A stretch of DNA of 64,000 nt, taken from contig JABYQR010000174.1 of assembly GCA_022592445.1 (NCBI GenBank), positions 27,077 to 91,076 on the forward strand. Reading direction: 5' to 3'. Positions 22,988 through 35,363 of this stretch are shown here, one piece after another. The notes beneath the pieces are model-generated. The model was not told the origin of the DNA and searched no databases. It worked only from the letters and a program-made list of their open reading frames with translations. The position numbers and the translations under genes were made by a program. This DNA comes from Cytidiella melzeri. Lineage: Eukaryota > Basidiomycota > Agaricomycetes > Polyporales > Irpicaceae. The stretch's first letter is position 1; each line of letters begins with the position of its first letter.

Positions 22988-25887
22988 ATGTCTTCCAGCA
23001 AGCACAGTGAACTCTCAGGAGAGGGACACACAGCTGAAATGGAAGAGTGGATAGCAGTAGAACCGCCTGGCAGTCCTCCTCCAATGGGACCGTCGACGTC
23101 CCCGGATGGTGAGTAGCTTCGTGCCACTGAGATTCGAACATAAAGCACTTCTGTCATGAGCTTACACACTTTTCCATTAGACCCGACCTATCGACCTCCC
23201 TCATTCCAGTCGGCACAATTTGACGTTATATTACGAAGACAGCGACAGCGCCCACCACAGGGTAGCGGGATGAAGTCTACCGCTGTCCCTTCTCGGTTCT
23301 TTCATCTACCGAACACATTCGAGTTTTCGGGGTGGGGAACTGTCTCACGGTTTGAGCTACAGGAACCGGAACTTTTGAAAGGAGAAGATGATATCCAGCG
23401 AGCTCGGCGAAGTATCACTCTCGGGCAGTTCACTGCTAGCGCTGTAGCTGGAAACTCCATCCTAGGCGGTGTCTTTTACACCCTACCAGCGGTGGTTGCC
23501 GTGGCTGGCGTATTGTAAAGTCTCATCAACTCTCGTGCATGTCTAAATTATTAATGATTCTTAGCTCCCCGATATCTCTGTTTGTGGCGACCATGTTACT
23601 GTGGCTCTGGAGGCCCATCATGGAAGAACTGGCATCCGCGCTGCCAATAAGTGGCGCACCATACACTTATCTGTCAGTCTAGTACCATTCATCTCTCAAG
23701 GTGATACACTTTGCTCACTTGTGAAAAACCCGTCAAGACTGAACGTAGGTTCCAAGAACATGGCTTTAATCGGCGCAGCACTGCTGCTACTCGACTATGC
23801 AGCGACAGCTGTAGTGTCAGCGGCGACAGCGGTTTCTTACTTGGCTGGGGAAGTGAAACTACCATTTCCTATTGTGGTTGGGACGTTGTTGGTGTTCGCC
23901 ATTTTCACAGGCGTGAGCCTGAGTGGACTGAGAGAGAGCGCCCGCATTGCATTGGTGGTGCTCACTATTCATGCAAGTCTGCTCTCGATTCATCTGCTGT
24001 TTCGGACTGACTCTTGGTGTAGCTTATTACCATGCTTGCGCTCTTCCTCGCTTCAATGGTGGCTTGGGGTCGCACAGGCAATTCGCAAATCAGCCACAAC
24101 TGGCACGCTGGGAGACAGAACCTTTCTGCGGATGATATTGTCCGGCAGGTCTTTGACGGAATTTGCATTGGGATTCTGGGAGTAACGGGTTTCGAGTGTG
24201 CGTGTATGCGTTCTGTGCTAGATCCTTGTTCCTTCTAAGACCGAAGTCCTTGATTCCAGGCATTCCATCGTACGCCTCGAGTATCAAACAAGGTTGTTTT
24301 CCAAAGGTGTTGCGCAATCTGCACTACCCAGCTATCCTGGTCAATGTTCTGGCGATGCTACTTGTGCTTGCTCTTGTCCCTTTGGACACGGTCGGTGCGA
24401 ACGTTCTTAGCGTTCTTGCGGAGAACGTAAGACAAGTCAGCCACCTCCCTGCTTGTACTGTTTCTGATTTCCTTTCACGTTTGATAGGCGGCTGGAAGGT
24501 GGCTGCGCGTTGTGACTGTCGTCGACGCTGTCATTGTATTATGCGGCGGGGTGCTTACAGGTAAAGACTACTTTCGACACACAACGGGTGGTTTTACGCA
24601 CTCTAATTTCGCGTTTTCTATCCTGTAGGTATTCTAGGCGCATGTGAGTTATTCGAGCGTTTGGCGCGTGACCGTTTACTGCCCCAACTGTTCTTGCGCC
24701 GGTTACCCGTTACCAACGCTCCCGCCTACTCGATATGCGGGTTTGCGGCTTTCAGCTTTGTGCTGTATGCGACGTCCGGGGCCAGTCTAGACATTATATC
24801 GAAAATGTGGGTCATCAGGCCGTCGCAATCAGCTCTTCGAGCTCACCGTTGCTTTCAGGTTCTCGCTGGTGTGGCTAGCTGTCATGACGCTGTTCCCGCT
24901 TGCTGTGCTCCTTCTCAAATTCAATCGTGGTCGTTTAGCGAGGGAGAAGCGGACGCCACTCTACGCAGTCTTCTTCACCCTGGCCGTCGTCGCTGTGATC
25001 ATCGGAGGCAACATCGCGATTGATCCCACCATTGTAGGGTATGTGTTCCTGTCGTCCGCTTCCAACGGCCTTTCCTCCACAGATATCTGACCCTCTGTTC
25101 TGATTCTCTGTTTCAAGCTACGCGGCGGCGTACTTTGTCGTAATTGCAGCATTCTTCTACGGCACGATGAAGACGTCTCGCTTCGTGCATGCCATCCTTT
25201 GGCTTTACGATCAGTCAAGCTGGCTCCAACGGACCCTGTGGGCGAGGAATTGGGGCACGAGATTGACAACCGCGATGAGTCACTTGCGAAGAGAGCCTGT
25301 TTGTATTCTAGTGAAATCAGATGAGGTATGGGAGAACTATCACGGCATGAAACTTGAATGGCTCACAGACCTACTCCACACCCAACACATAGATCAACGT
25401 TCTTTTCCACAAGCTACTGTACGTCAGTCAGAACGAAGAGACGTCGTGTCTGAAGCTAGTCCATTTTTACGACGACGAGTATGGCATCCCTTCGGAAATG
25501 GAAGCAAACTGGAAGAGTGAGTTGATTATCTCTCTTTCGCGTTACATCCACGGAGTGGATTCCGGATGAAACGACGTGCTCGTCCCTGACTCTCCCTGTC
25601 CGCAGTTCTGGATGAAGCGTTCCCAGAGATCACCGTCGACCTTGTGGGTTCCATCCTGTTTGCTCACACCCTAGTCTTCCCGAACTGACCGATTTCCACC
25701 ATGCCTCGTTGCTCGTCGCTCCACTGACATCTTCTAGGTCCTCGTCCAAGGATGTTTCACCCCGTCTAGCGTAGCCGCGTTGGCCCACCGCCTGAACATA
25801 CCGACGACGCTGATGTTCATGTCTTGCCCTGGCCCGCGATTTTCATATTCCGTCGCCGAGTTCGGCACACGTATCATCAGTCTTTGA
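22988..25887 (+). CDS. APC-superfamily amino-acid permease with long cytosolic tail
   Basis: Thirteen exons: 22988-23108, 23181-23514, 23565-23672, 23738-23972, 24023-24197, 24260-24426, 24488-24560, 24629-24806, 24859-25038, 25118-25325, 25393-25516, 25606-25643, 25738-25887; 696 aa in phase. The N-terminal 130 residues are soluble. Then come about 12 membrane segments, the first with the family's glycine-rich motif (TASAVAGNSILGGVFYTLP) and later GLRESARIALVVLTIH. The C-terminal 150 residues (from KTSRFVHAILWLYDQ) are soluble and end in a conserved block (CPGPRFSY). This tail resembles the alpha/beta regulatory tails seen on some APC transporters. Likely imports amino acids or polyamines at plasma or internal membranes. 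The intron after exon 4 appears to be GC-AG. Confidence 0.87.
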
Positions 25888-28464
25888 AGGAGTGGCTAGG
25901 GTGTTTTACGACGACGACGACGACTCTTTCTTACGACTTGAACTTGCCTTTTTAACTCTTTGGGATTTTCTAAGGATTCTCTTCACGCACGCACGCACGC
26001 ACGGACTCCTCCATACCTTTTGCACACACTTTCAAGATTTTAATTCATAAGGACTCCCTACAATGCATCACGACCATGTATACGACGTTTGAGGAATTGT
26101 ACACGTCTCTAGTAGCCGCATAGCTGACGGCGGCCATCGTGATGGATGTGTACCCAAAACTGTTTCGGCGGGAGGATGCATGGCACACTGCACCTGAACT
26201 CAAAAAAAGAAAACATGGAGTGGTTTTCTTACGGTTGGATTATGGATGAATGATGTTTTTTTATGACACGTAGGTTACTTTCGGTTCTCGACCGTGACCG
26301 AATTGCTATACGGTGACTAGAGCTGTCTTCGTCGTCCCGTGGGTGGGATCTGTGAATCGCGTGCTTTTTTGTTGGTTTTCGCCGGACACTGGCATAATTG
26401 TTGTGAAGTGACGCATCTGTCAGATGTCCATGTCAGCAAATCGGCCGCTGTTACTGTTTGACGGACGGTTAAATTAAACTAGTAGTCCTCGCCTAGTAGT
26501 GTTTGAGAAAGCCAGACTGGGAAGAGGGGTGAGGGAGGGAGGCACACACTGCGAAAGAAGCGTTCGGGGTTCATTTTTCGGCGAGCAAGTAATGGTAAAG
26601 CTTGTCATTCCACATAGTAGCCGACGTATCGATCTCACCTCCACGTCCCCATTTTTTGCGAATTGTATCACCCTCCGTGGAATGTAAAAGTGTACCGACC
26701 TACCAATCCAACCAAAAAAAAAAAGATCATCATCATTATCATCATCTTGCTGCTGTTTACATGCGCAACAGACTTGGAGCGTAGGTTATTTGACGGGGTT
26801 TTGGCACTGCCAACGCCTCGCTGTCATGCAATTTAAGAGAGACGTGGATTGGAAGCTTTCTTGCAGTTAGAGTTGCGGGTGCTGGTACTGACGTAGGAGA
26901 CGGAGATCCGTTGGGCCAGCGACGTATGGGAACGGGAGAAGCCACACTCCAGAAGGAAAGTAGACGTAGACGTATGATTTCTTGGTTGAAACACGCACAA
27001 AACATGCATGGCATGAGACCGAAGCACTGAGACGCCCGCGGTACGGATGGTGAGTGTGTGCGTGTGCGGCGGCTGTGATCATCACTGTCCAAGCACTGTT
27101 TTGGTTTTTTTCTTGGGGGAGAGAACATGGAACTTTGACCGTGTCCATTCCGTCACTGATGCGTTCATCATGAATGCCCAGAGCTGTGATGGGTCGAAGC
27201 TATGAATGCCACTAGTAGCAGCCCTGCGAAAGCTCCCCCCGTGAGTTAATGAAGACAAAGGCAGTGGTGAGCAACTGCATACGAGTGAGTGTTTGGCCTC
27301 TGGAGCGGGAGGATACCCAAGGCAAAGGCGTCGGTAGGTGCCTGTCCCGACAGGATTCTATGTACAAAGGTACAGACTGTGCGTTTGCAAGCCATGCACT
27401 TTGATGGTAGCGCTGAGGACGTGTCAGGGCCGATCTATCCGCGCATGGGTGTTGAAGAGATGTGAAATAAAATAGCCAGAAACCATCGACGCTGAGTGGT
27501 GCAATGAGCTCCGACGGAATGCAGCAGAGGTCGAGGTAGAGTGTGATGCCCACCGACGAACATAAACATATACCGGAAAAGGAAGGAAGAGTTGATAGGG
27601 CGGAGATTTCCGGTGTCGCTGAGAGTGTATCTCCGGTCAGGCAGCGATGGACGATGAACACGATCAGCAGAGGGGTGACAGCGAGTAGATAGTCCAGACT
27701 TGGGTCGGCTCTAGGGACTTTGACGGCTCCGATGGTCCACAGCCGAGCTCACAGCAGCCATAGCATACTCTGGCAGGCACGCGCGAGCTCAGCAGGGCCT
27801 TTCATGTCACATCTGACCCATAGAGCTTAGCGGGACGGGACCTCTCGATAATGAACTCTGCGTGACCCATGTTTTCGTTTTCTGGAACTGACCCACCGAC
27901 GATTATGGCTAGCACTCGTTGGAGCGACAGACGTTATGTTCCGCACCACCTTCTGTTCTCACTGCTTTGTCAAGTTACGGGAAAGACGGGATGGCGAGCA
28001 AGTCAGAGTCGGACCGCGATGTGCACAGGTGAAGGCGAGGTTGGAGGAACGAGGCAGACAGGTCTGTGTGCAGTGTCGCCCTACGCTATCGGTGGTTGAC
28101 CACGGCCGCGTCCAAGTTGATGAATCAATAGAACGATCCCAACAAACCTTTGTGAGGTACCCAACTGCAGCCGCCCAGCAGTCCGGATTGCTGTGCCTGG
28201 GATGCCATCATCAACGCCAAACCCTTTCTGGCCTATCCAAAAAAACAAAAAACAAATCTTTATCACCTATCTCTATTGCCTTTTCCGGTTCCCGTTCTTT
28301 CGGGAATCTATGTTGACCGCGACAATTTACGTGTGGAGACGTCCTTCGCGTGCTACTGCCATTCCGTTTCTCAGTACAAATACCACCACCACCTCCCTTG
28401 ACATGGTCTATCACACACCCTCCCTCGTCGTATCTCATACAACGATACCACTCATCTACCACAC
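25888..28464. other. long intergenic region, no gene recognised
   Basis: 2.6 kb with only short frames (27212-27661 minus, 27869-28099 plus) lacking domains or splice logic. Holds the permease 3' end with a (cgca)n run at about 25,987-26,003, an A-run at about 26,713 followed by (atc)n-like sequence, and, near the right end, the CT-rich promoter and leader of the TEA-domain gene. Long upstream regions are common for developmental regulators, which would fit the gene that follows. Confidence 0.35.
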
Positions 28465-30038
28465 ATGCCATCCTCCGCGTCCACCGTCCGTGCCAGCATC
28501 AAGGCTCACCGCTCTGCCGCTTCAGACGAATCTGCCCTCGGCACAAACAAGGCCGTCAAAACTATCCTCGACTCGCGCAAGTGCTGGAGGAACATGAAGG
28601 GCAAAGAAGAAGCGGTCTGGCCTCCAGAGCTCGAGGCAGCACTCATCCAAGGTACAATTTGTCCCGTCCATCACAATCTCCACCGCGCCGTGCTCACCGA
28701 TTGCGACAGGCCTCGAAAAGTACCGCCCAGCTGAAGCAAAGTCGAAGCGAGTCCTCGGCCGTTTTCCCATGCGAAACAAATTCGTCGCAGATCATATTTT
28801 CGAGGTTACAGGGCACCGTCGTACACCTAAGCAGGTCGGAAGCCGCATTCAGCAGTTGAGAGACACCAGCTCGGGGAAACACAGTAGGTCAACCCCTTTC
28901 ACACTTCGCAGTCTCTCACTGATCGCCCGCCCCAGTCCTCAAGGCGATCTCGGATAAGCACTACGAGATGATGCACCCAAAATCCTCGACATCCGACGAA
29001 CAAGAAGCCGGCCCCTCGGGATCGAACGTGAACAGCAGTTACTCGCTCCCACAGTCATCACCACTCCAGCCGACGCCTCCCGCCATGGTAGTCCCCAATC
29101 ATGTCTACATCAATACCCTGCCTCCCCATAGTAGCTTCTATTCCCCCGCCCAACTCTCCAGCATTCACGCTCAAGAACCCCGGCCTCTTCGTCACATTGA
29201 CCCCACCGTGAGCTTCACCTCTCCCGTGCAATCACCTTGCCAAGCCGTTTTCCAAATCTACAAGGCCGGACATTTCGTGCAGCAGGAGTACGCCCCCGTG
29301 ACACTCTCCTGTGGCTCACTGTCCGAGCCTGGCACTTCCATGCCCTTGTTCACGTACAGCACGACGCTTGTACCTCAACATTGGTCCTTCCTGTGCGAGG
29401 TAGAAGGTAACGTTTGAGCCCTCCTGTCAACTTGGGATCGTCGGCTGATTGCTGCTCCCAGACTTGTCAGCTTACACCATCTATCTTCAAGTGGTCCGCG
29501 TTCCTCTGTCCTCTGTCAACTCCAGCGGCTCCTCCTCCTCCACACTTCTCTCCATGCTCTACCACTTTGTCGACGCATCAGCCTCCTCTGCCTACACGCT
29601 CCCCGCCGCCGCCTGTACGCCTCCGCTTTCTCCACGCTCGAGCTGCGGAGAGGCAGATTTCGACTTTTCGACATTGTCGTCCTGCTCGTCGGTGAGTTTC
29701 CCGCGCGCATCCAGGGTCGAAAGGCACGCCGCTCATCAGTCACCGCTTAGCCCAGTCCACTGTTGGACAGCATGACACTACGCACTCCACCTATGCTCGG
29801 AAGTGGTGGTGACAGCACCCTGCTAGGTGCCATGCCCGAGCTAGTGTTCAAATTTGAGGATAAATGTTCAAGTCTCCCGAGCACTCCGTTGGCCCTTCCG
29901 ACCACCCTTGATGGCCAGCTGTGGACGTATTCTGCCTCGAGAGCGTCGCTACCTCCCTCCCCACTGGCGTTGTCCTCCTCGGCGTGTGATCCGTACATGG
30001 AAGCGGCTGCGCTGTTCGATGCGTTTGTGTATCAATAG
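28465..30038 (+). CDS. TEA/ATTS-domain transcription factor (AbaA/Tec1 family)
   Basis: Five exons: 28465-28651, 28710-28883, 28936-29406, 29462-29691, 29751-30038; 449 aa in phase. The TEA DNA-binding domain spans residues about 50-120 (starts at AVWPPELEAALI; third helix RRTPKQVGSRIQQLRD), the fold that reads CATTCY-type sites. The rest is Ser/Pro-rich with a conserved central block (residues about 190-340) seen in basidiomycete members and probably used for cofactor binding. The family controls conidiation (AbaA) and filamentation (Tec1) in ascomycetes; in this fungus the role is inferred to be developmental. No zinc finger or other domain is present. Confidence 0.9.
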
Positions 30039-30283
30039 CAGCGGTCGGCTGGCGGGTTTTCGGTTATTTTTATTGTTTTCTGATTGTCATGTTGTTGTTG
30101 CTGTCATCTCTATGCGGTGTCTCGTGATATGTTTCTTGCCTATCTCTCTTCTCCTTCCTTCCTTCCTTCCAGCCGAAAGTATATCCGCATGCATTACGCG
30201 CACTCCTCCCTTCTCCCAAAAATCATTCACATTCGTCATTTGCATTGCATACACGTCTGTTGGCCCTTTTCACATTATTGCTT

Positions 30284-30321
<38 letters not shown>
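30284..30321. repeat. (TTG)n microsatellite
   Basis: About 12 uninterrupted TTG triplets in the 3' flank of the TEA-domain gene, roughly 250 bases after its stop. Open frames across it are artefacts of the repeat. Confidence 0.9.
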
Positions 30322-32885
30322 CACTGCTGTATACCACCCATATCTTATTGTACTATGTATAGTTAATCCACACTGGCATGTCATTTTGCGCGATGTTACG
30401 CATTGTAGAACCATTGATCGACAATTGCAAGATTGTTATCATGGTCAAGTGCTTAACCTATAGACGCCAACTGGGAGTGATGGACGTCCCGCTCGGTTCG
30501 GTCCTCTTTAATGACATTCACCCACATCTCTGGATGTGATTTTCCCAGGGAGGGTTAAACGGGTCGTTCGCTCGCGGCGAGTTTACTTCTGCGATGCGCC
30601 GTAGATCTCCTATACACAGTTGATGATATGACCGAAGTCGAGGAATAATTAAAGTGAACCTTAAGTAGCGAGTGAGGTGAGTGAGTGAGTGAGTGAAAGT
30701 AATATGTTCGAGAACCCGGTCCGTTTGGTTGAGCCAATGCGAGTTCGTGGATCGGCTTTTTTTTCGCACGGACGGAAAAGAGAGAAGAGAGAAGTGTGGG
30801 TTATAGATCGGAGGAATCTGACGAGGGCCGCGAGGCGAGGTTTTTTGTGGGCGTCTCAGGAAAGGGTCCTTCTCTATTGGACCCGTGTTTGTCGGGTCGT
30901 GAGCTTGATGGCTGTGATGTGAGTGGGCGAGGACGTTGGGAAGGCGGTGAACTTTGACTGTGGACGAGTGGTGCTTTGGGTGGTGGTGAGGTTGCAGTTC
31001 AGGGCGCAAGCTGGTTGGACATGCTGTTCACAGTGAGACGGCCTGGGATCCAAGGATTTTTTTTGTCAGTGCACATGCAAACAGGAGGGTCCACGCACCT
31101 GACGATGCGCATCGTTATGTTTTCCACCTTTCGAAGCTAGAACACTTGCATGAGCGTGAGCGCAGCTTCGGCATCCAGTAAAGGCAGTATATGACGACTT
31201 CGAGAAGTATCATATATTCGACCGTTATAGATATATTGTGATTGAGATGATATGTCGCCAGTACGAGTCGATAACTTGCGATTGGTGAGTGTGTGTGAGT
31301 TGACAGTCTGCATTGAAGCTTGCAGTGGGGAGGCAACGTAAAGGTGCCTCACGGTGATTACCCAGAGTGGTTATAGCCCAAGGGAGCTTGAGAAGACTCC
31401 CGGCCGCAAGGCGGTCTGGGTAACGCTCTAGATTACATAGTGGGTGGGACTAAAAAAGTCTATGGGAACGGACGGACTCACGGGAGAACCGACCGTTGGG
31501 AAAGGGTCCTTTGGATGGAGAACACACGTATATCGCGATTGTAGCTACCAACTTCCACTTTCCAGTTGGCCGAGATATCTGTAATAGTATGCTATGTTTG
31601 CGCAGCGAGTGAGTGGGCAAAAAAGAGTGAGTAGATGCGGCTGCCAATTATGACGGTTTTGGTTTGCAGTGCTCACTGCTGGACTTGCGTGATCACGGCA
31701 TCTACTTACTTTGACGGGGATGATCAGACCCTGGGCACTGCTACTTCTACGCAGCTGTGTGAAGTCATCAGGATGAGAATACCAATAGACCCTGAGCAGA
31801 TTGACGTGCCGCGCATCAGGAAACAGAACCTGTATAGTTGTAGTGTGGGCCCTCGTACCGCAAATCGACCCGAGGTGAAGCACGTGCGGTAACGTTGTAT
31901 GACAAAAGACCTCGAGGCGCATGTTCTGGAGAACTAGACCATTGTGAAGCACCTGAATCCGTGACAATGGTGCGCACAGTTTCAGATTACGCCCACGTCG
32001 CTGGAACCAAAAATCACTTGCCACCCTCTTGAGTGATTCGTGCTGCATTTGGCGAAATGGAGGTGTTTTACGGTTTAATATGAGCCAATTGTAGCTGGAG
32101 TTGTTGCACGACGGCTCATTGGCTGATTGTCAATTCCTTTACCGATTGCGTAGGCTAGGTCTAGGTGCTTTGCACTGGTCGTGGTTAGGGAGTTGAAAGA
32201 TCACGAGTAGGCTGTCGTGGACGTGACAATCATGTCGGTATGCACGTCTCATTCGCACCACTGGCAACGAGGCGAGTATTCGCCCAATGATCTAGCCGTG
32301 TCTTGAGTCAAACTGCTGTACGCAATGCAAGTGAGAACGCAGTTCAATGTGAGAGAGCCAAATATGACTTGCTTGTTGTGTGTATCTGGTGGTATCCCGC
32401 AAATGTTGAAGAGTGCGGCCCATTCGCGCGACAGTAGCCGTCACCGGTGTTAGTGTTTATTATCCCTCATACTAGTAGTGAATTGCTAAGGAGGTAGACT
32501 GCGTAGTTTGCCATCGCAGCAGTGACGCGCTTTGCAGGCTGTGACGAGCGCACATGACTGTGACTCGACGTGCGTGCCGCCCGGCATGATTATGCATGAG
32601 TCCGGAAAAGGCCTAGCGCACCCCTAATATGGCAAGTTCATTTTGGCAGTTTCGACACCGCTGCCTCTTTGCTTCACGACGGCGACGACCTCTCTCACAT
32701 CTTCCAGCACGAGCGACGCCCTGGCCACTGTGAGCACTACATCGCTCGGTACTTTCATCTCAACGGCACTGTTATTGGCGCTGTCGGTCTAGACCAGCCA
32801 TAACACCCGCCCACACGGTCCTTCAACGCCGCTTTTCAAAAACTACCACTCACTACCCTCGCCCCCCTTTTTACCAACCACCACC
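30322..32885. other. long intergenic region with one structured element
   Basis: 2.5 kb without a supportable protein gene. A (gagt)n run lies at about 30,673-30,697. A tRNA-Leu-like fold at 31,358-31,423 is listed separately. The last 70 bases are a C-rich leader directly before the alpha-amylase ATG. Frames at 30518-31009 and 31545-32048 (minus) have no domain and low-complexity composition. Confidence 0.35.
31358..31423 (+). ncRNA. tRNA-Leu-like fold lacking a T arm, possible tRNA relic
   Basis: Perfect 9-bp closing stem (ttacccaga at 31358-31366 with tctgggtaa at 31415-31423). Inside: agtggttatagc, resembling a D arm / A box; a hairpin ggagc-ttgagaa-gactcc, which reads like an anticodon arm with GAG (Leu) and one bulged A; and ggccgcaaggc, a GCAA-loop hairpin like the long variable arm of Leu tRNAs. 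There is no GGTTCGA-type T loop, so it cannot be a normal tRNA gene. A pseudogene or an unrelated structured RNA are both possible. Confidence 0.3.
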
Positions 32886-34857
32886 ATGCTCAAGCTTCTC
32901 CTCGCCTCTTCACTTCTTGCGGTCCCCGCCTTTGCTGCCACGGCAGCTGAATGGCAGAACAGGACTATTTACCAGGTAAGCGTCGTTGGGTTTATGCCTA
33001 CTGGCGGTGTGTCCTTGACGCTAGTCCCCAGTTGGTCACAGATCGATTTGCGACCCCAGACGGCTCGAGCCCCTCATGCGACACCTCCAATCGTCAGTAC
33101 TGCGGCGGAACATGGAAGGGCGTCGTGAACAAGCTAGACTACATCCAAAGCATGGGTTTCGATGCTGTGTGGATTTCGCCGGTTGTGAAGAATGTTGAGG
33201 GTCAGACAGCTTACGGAGAGGCTTTCCATGGGTACTGGACAGAGGACATCACCCAGTTGAACGAACACTTTGGTACAGCTGATGACCTCAAGGCGTTGTC
33301 CACGGCTCTGCACAAACGCGGAATGTACCTGATGGTTGACATTGTTGTTAACCATATGGCAGCGACTTCGGACCCCCCCAACTTTGGAAGCTTTACACCT
33401 TGGAACGTGCAAACTGACTTCCACTCCGAATGTTACATCCAGGCCAGCGACTATTTCAACAATCAGACGGCGGTAGAGCAGTGCTGGCTTGGCGATACAA
33501 AAGTTCCCCTCGCCGATATTAACACCGAGGATCCGAACATTGTCAGCACATGGAACTCGTGGGTTGGCGATTTGGTGCAGAACTATAGCATCGACGGTCT
33601 TCGGATTGATACCGTCAAACATGTTCGCAAGGACTTCTGGCCCAACTTTGCCAAGGCCGCTGGTGTGTTCACTATCGGAGAAGTGGAAGACAACAGGACC
33701 ACTTATGTCAGCGACTACACTCGTAAGTAATACGTTACCCAGTGATGCATATACTCATGTTCCCGCAGAGGTCATCGATGCCGTGCTGGACTATCCGGAT
33801 TGGTATCCTCTTACCGCTGGTTTCGTATCCACCAGTGGCAACTTGTCTGCGCTCGCGGCTACTGTTCAGGCTTCTCAGAGCTCGTACAAAAATGGTGCAT
33901 TTGGTACTGGCTCTTTCCTCGAAAACCATGACCAGCCACGTCTCGGCTCGGAGACTACGGATCAATCGGTTAGTCCAGTGTTGTGAAATGTATTTGCCAT
34001 GCTAAGTTGGTTGTGTTCGTCCAGCTTATCATGAATGCTATGACCTGGCCTTTCGTCGCAGACGGTGTTCCGATCTTGTACTATGGTATGTTTACCCCAC
34101 AAAGGGATCGTGCTTAGGTGTATAAACATACTCCCACAGGTCAGGAGCAAGGTTATACTGGAGGTGCCGACCCTGCCAACCGTGAAGCGTGAGTTCAGAG
34201 TCATCATTGTCATTTTATGTTTGATGAAATATAACTTGATTATGGCAGGCTTTGGCTTTCTGGCTACACCACCGACAAGCCCCTCTTCCAGCATGTTCAA
34301 GCGCTCACCGCTGCTCGCCAAACCGCAATGAAAGCGAACAAGGACTTTTTATCCACCAAAGTTCGTAACGCCATCTACGTCGTCGACCTTTTGCTGACAA
34401 GTCATGTTTTCGTTTTAGGTCCAGTTCCTCAACGCTAGCGAGTCTAGTCTTGTCATCTCAAAGTCGCCGATCGTTGCTCTACTCTCAAACAAGGGAAGTT
34501 CGTCAACGCCTACCTGGACTGTCTCCAACGCTGGATTCTCCGGAAATGAAGAGGTTTGGGATGTCCTCACGTGCACGAAATACACGACCGATTCCAGCGG
34601 TGATCTTACTGTCACTGGATCCAGCGGGAAACCTCAGGTAAGACTCCATCTTCGGTTATCATATACATGTATGCTAAATATTGCATGATTAGATGCTGCT
34701 CCCGACCTCTGCTCTCAGCGCTGCTGGACGTGCCTGCCCCAACTTTATTGCTCAATCTGGGACGCAGGCTTCTTCTGCCGCAGGCTTCACGAACCTTCTG
34801 TTCCCTGTCGGTACAGCCGTTGCCGCAGCTCTTGTTGTTGCTCGCCTCTTCCTTTAA
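32886..34857 (+). CDS. GH13 alpha-amylase with GPI-anchor-type C terminus
   Basis: Eight exons: 32886-32975, 33032-33722, 33769-33968, 34025-34085, 34140-34188, 34249-34360, 34419-34637, 34693-34857; 528 aa in phase. Signal peptide at residues 1 to about 20 (MLKLLLASSLLAVPAFA). GH13 catalytic residues are present: nucleophile Asp223 in GLRIDTVKH, acid/base Glu247 in IGEVED, and Asp315 in LENHD; the conserved DIVVNH region is also present. It should cleave internal alpha-1,4-glucosidic bonds outside the cell. The C terminus has a Ser/Ala-rich stretch and a final hydrophobic segment (VAAALVVARLFL) without a basic tail, as in GPI-anchored fungal amylases that act on wall alpha-glucan. Anchor prediction is inference. 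Convergent with the GH3 gene. Confidence 0.92.
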
Positions 34858-35363
34858 AAGTGCATTGTCGTCTCGAGCATCACGGACTTTACACACCATC
34901 TACCAGGACACTCTTTGTTTCCTACTACGGGTACGACTCGCTCACTCGTTCCGAGTGATTGTTGGCTTCTACCTTCATGCCCTAGACTTGTTACTTTTTA
35001 TGTGTTCCAGGATCGATTCGGCGAACGACGGACCATGGCTACTTGTCTGCATATTTCCTTTCGAACGGACCTCAGCACTCGCAGATATTTCTAGATTTTT
35101 GTAATCTGTAGACACTCGTTTGACAATACAGTACTGGTACTAATCCAAACCTGTCTGTGCCTGCTTCATAAGTGTTCAAAAAGGGAGCAGAAGTGGCTAG
35201 GTATAAGTCATGACCGAAGTTGATGACATTCAAGAAAATCTATGTCACCGCGTACAACAACAGGCTGGTACAACCCTCCGTGGTCCAGAACAATTGCTGC
35301 AGGTATATGATCCACAGAGTACGTGGTAACGTCCAATCGATATCCATGCCCCGGCTCTTGTTC
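34858..35363. other. convergent 3' flanks
   Basis: 500 bases between the stops of the amylase (plus) and the GH3 gene (minus). Only 3' untranslated sequence is expected. Nothing else seen. Confidence 0.5.

Noticed and set aside
27212..27661. 150-codon frame on minus with hydrophobic segments
   Set aside because: No family resemblance, no leader context, and hydrophobic runs are scattered rather than forming clear membrane spans.
30084..30366. Frames with poly-Cys, poly-Leu or poly-Val
   Set aside because: They are translations of the TTG microsatellite in the TEA-gene 3' flank.
30518..32048. Frames at 30518-31009 and 31545-32048 (minus)
   Set aside because: Low-complexity composition and no conserved block; overlap microsatellite and the tRNA-like fold region.
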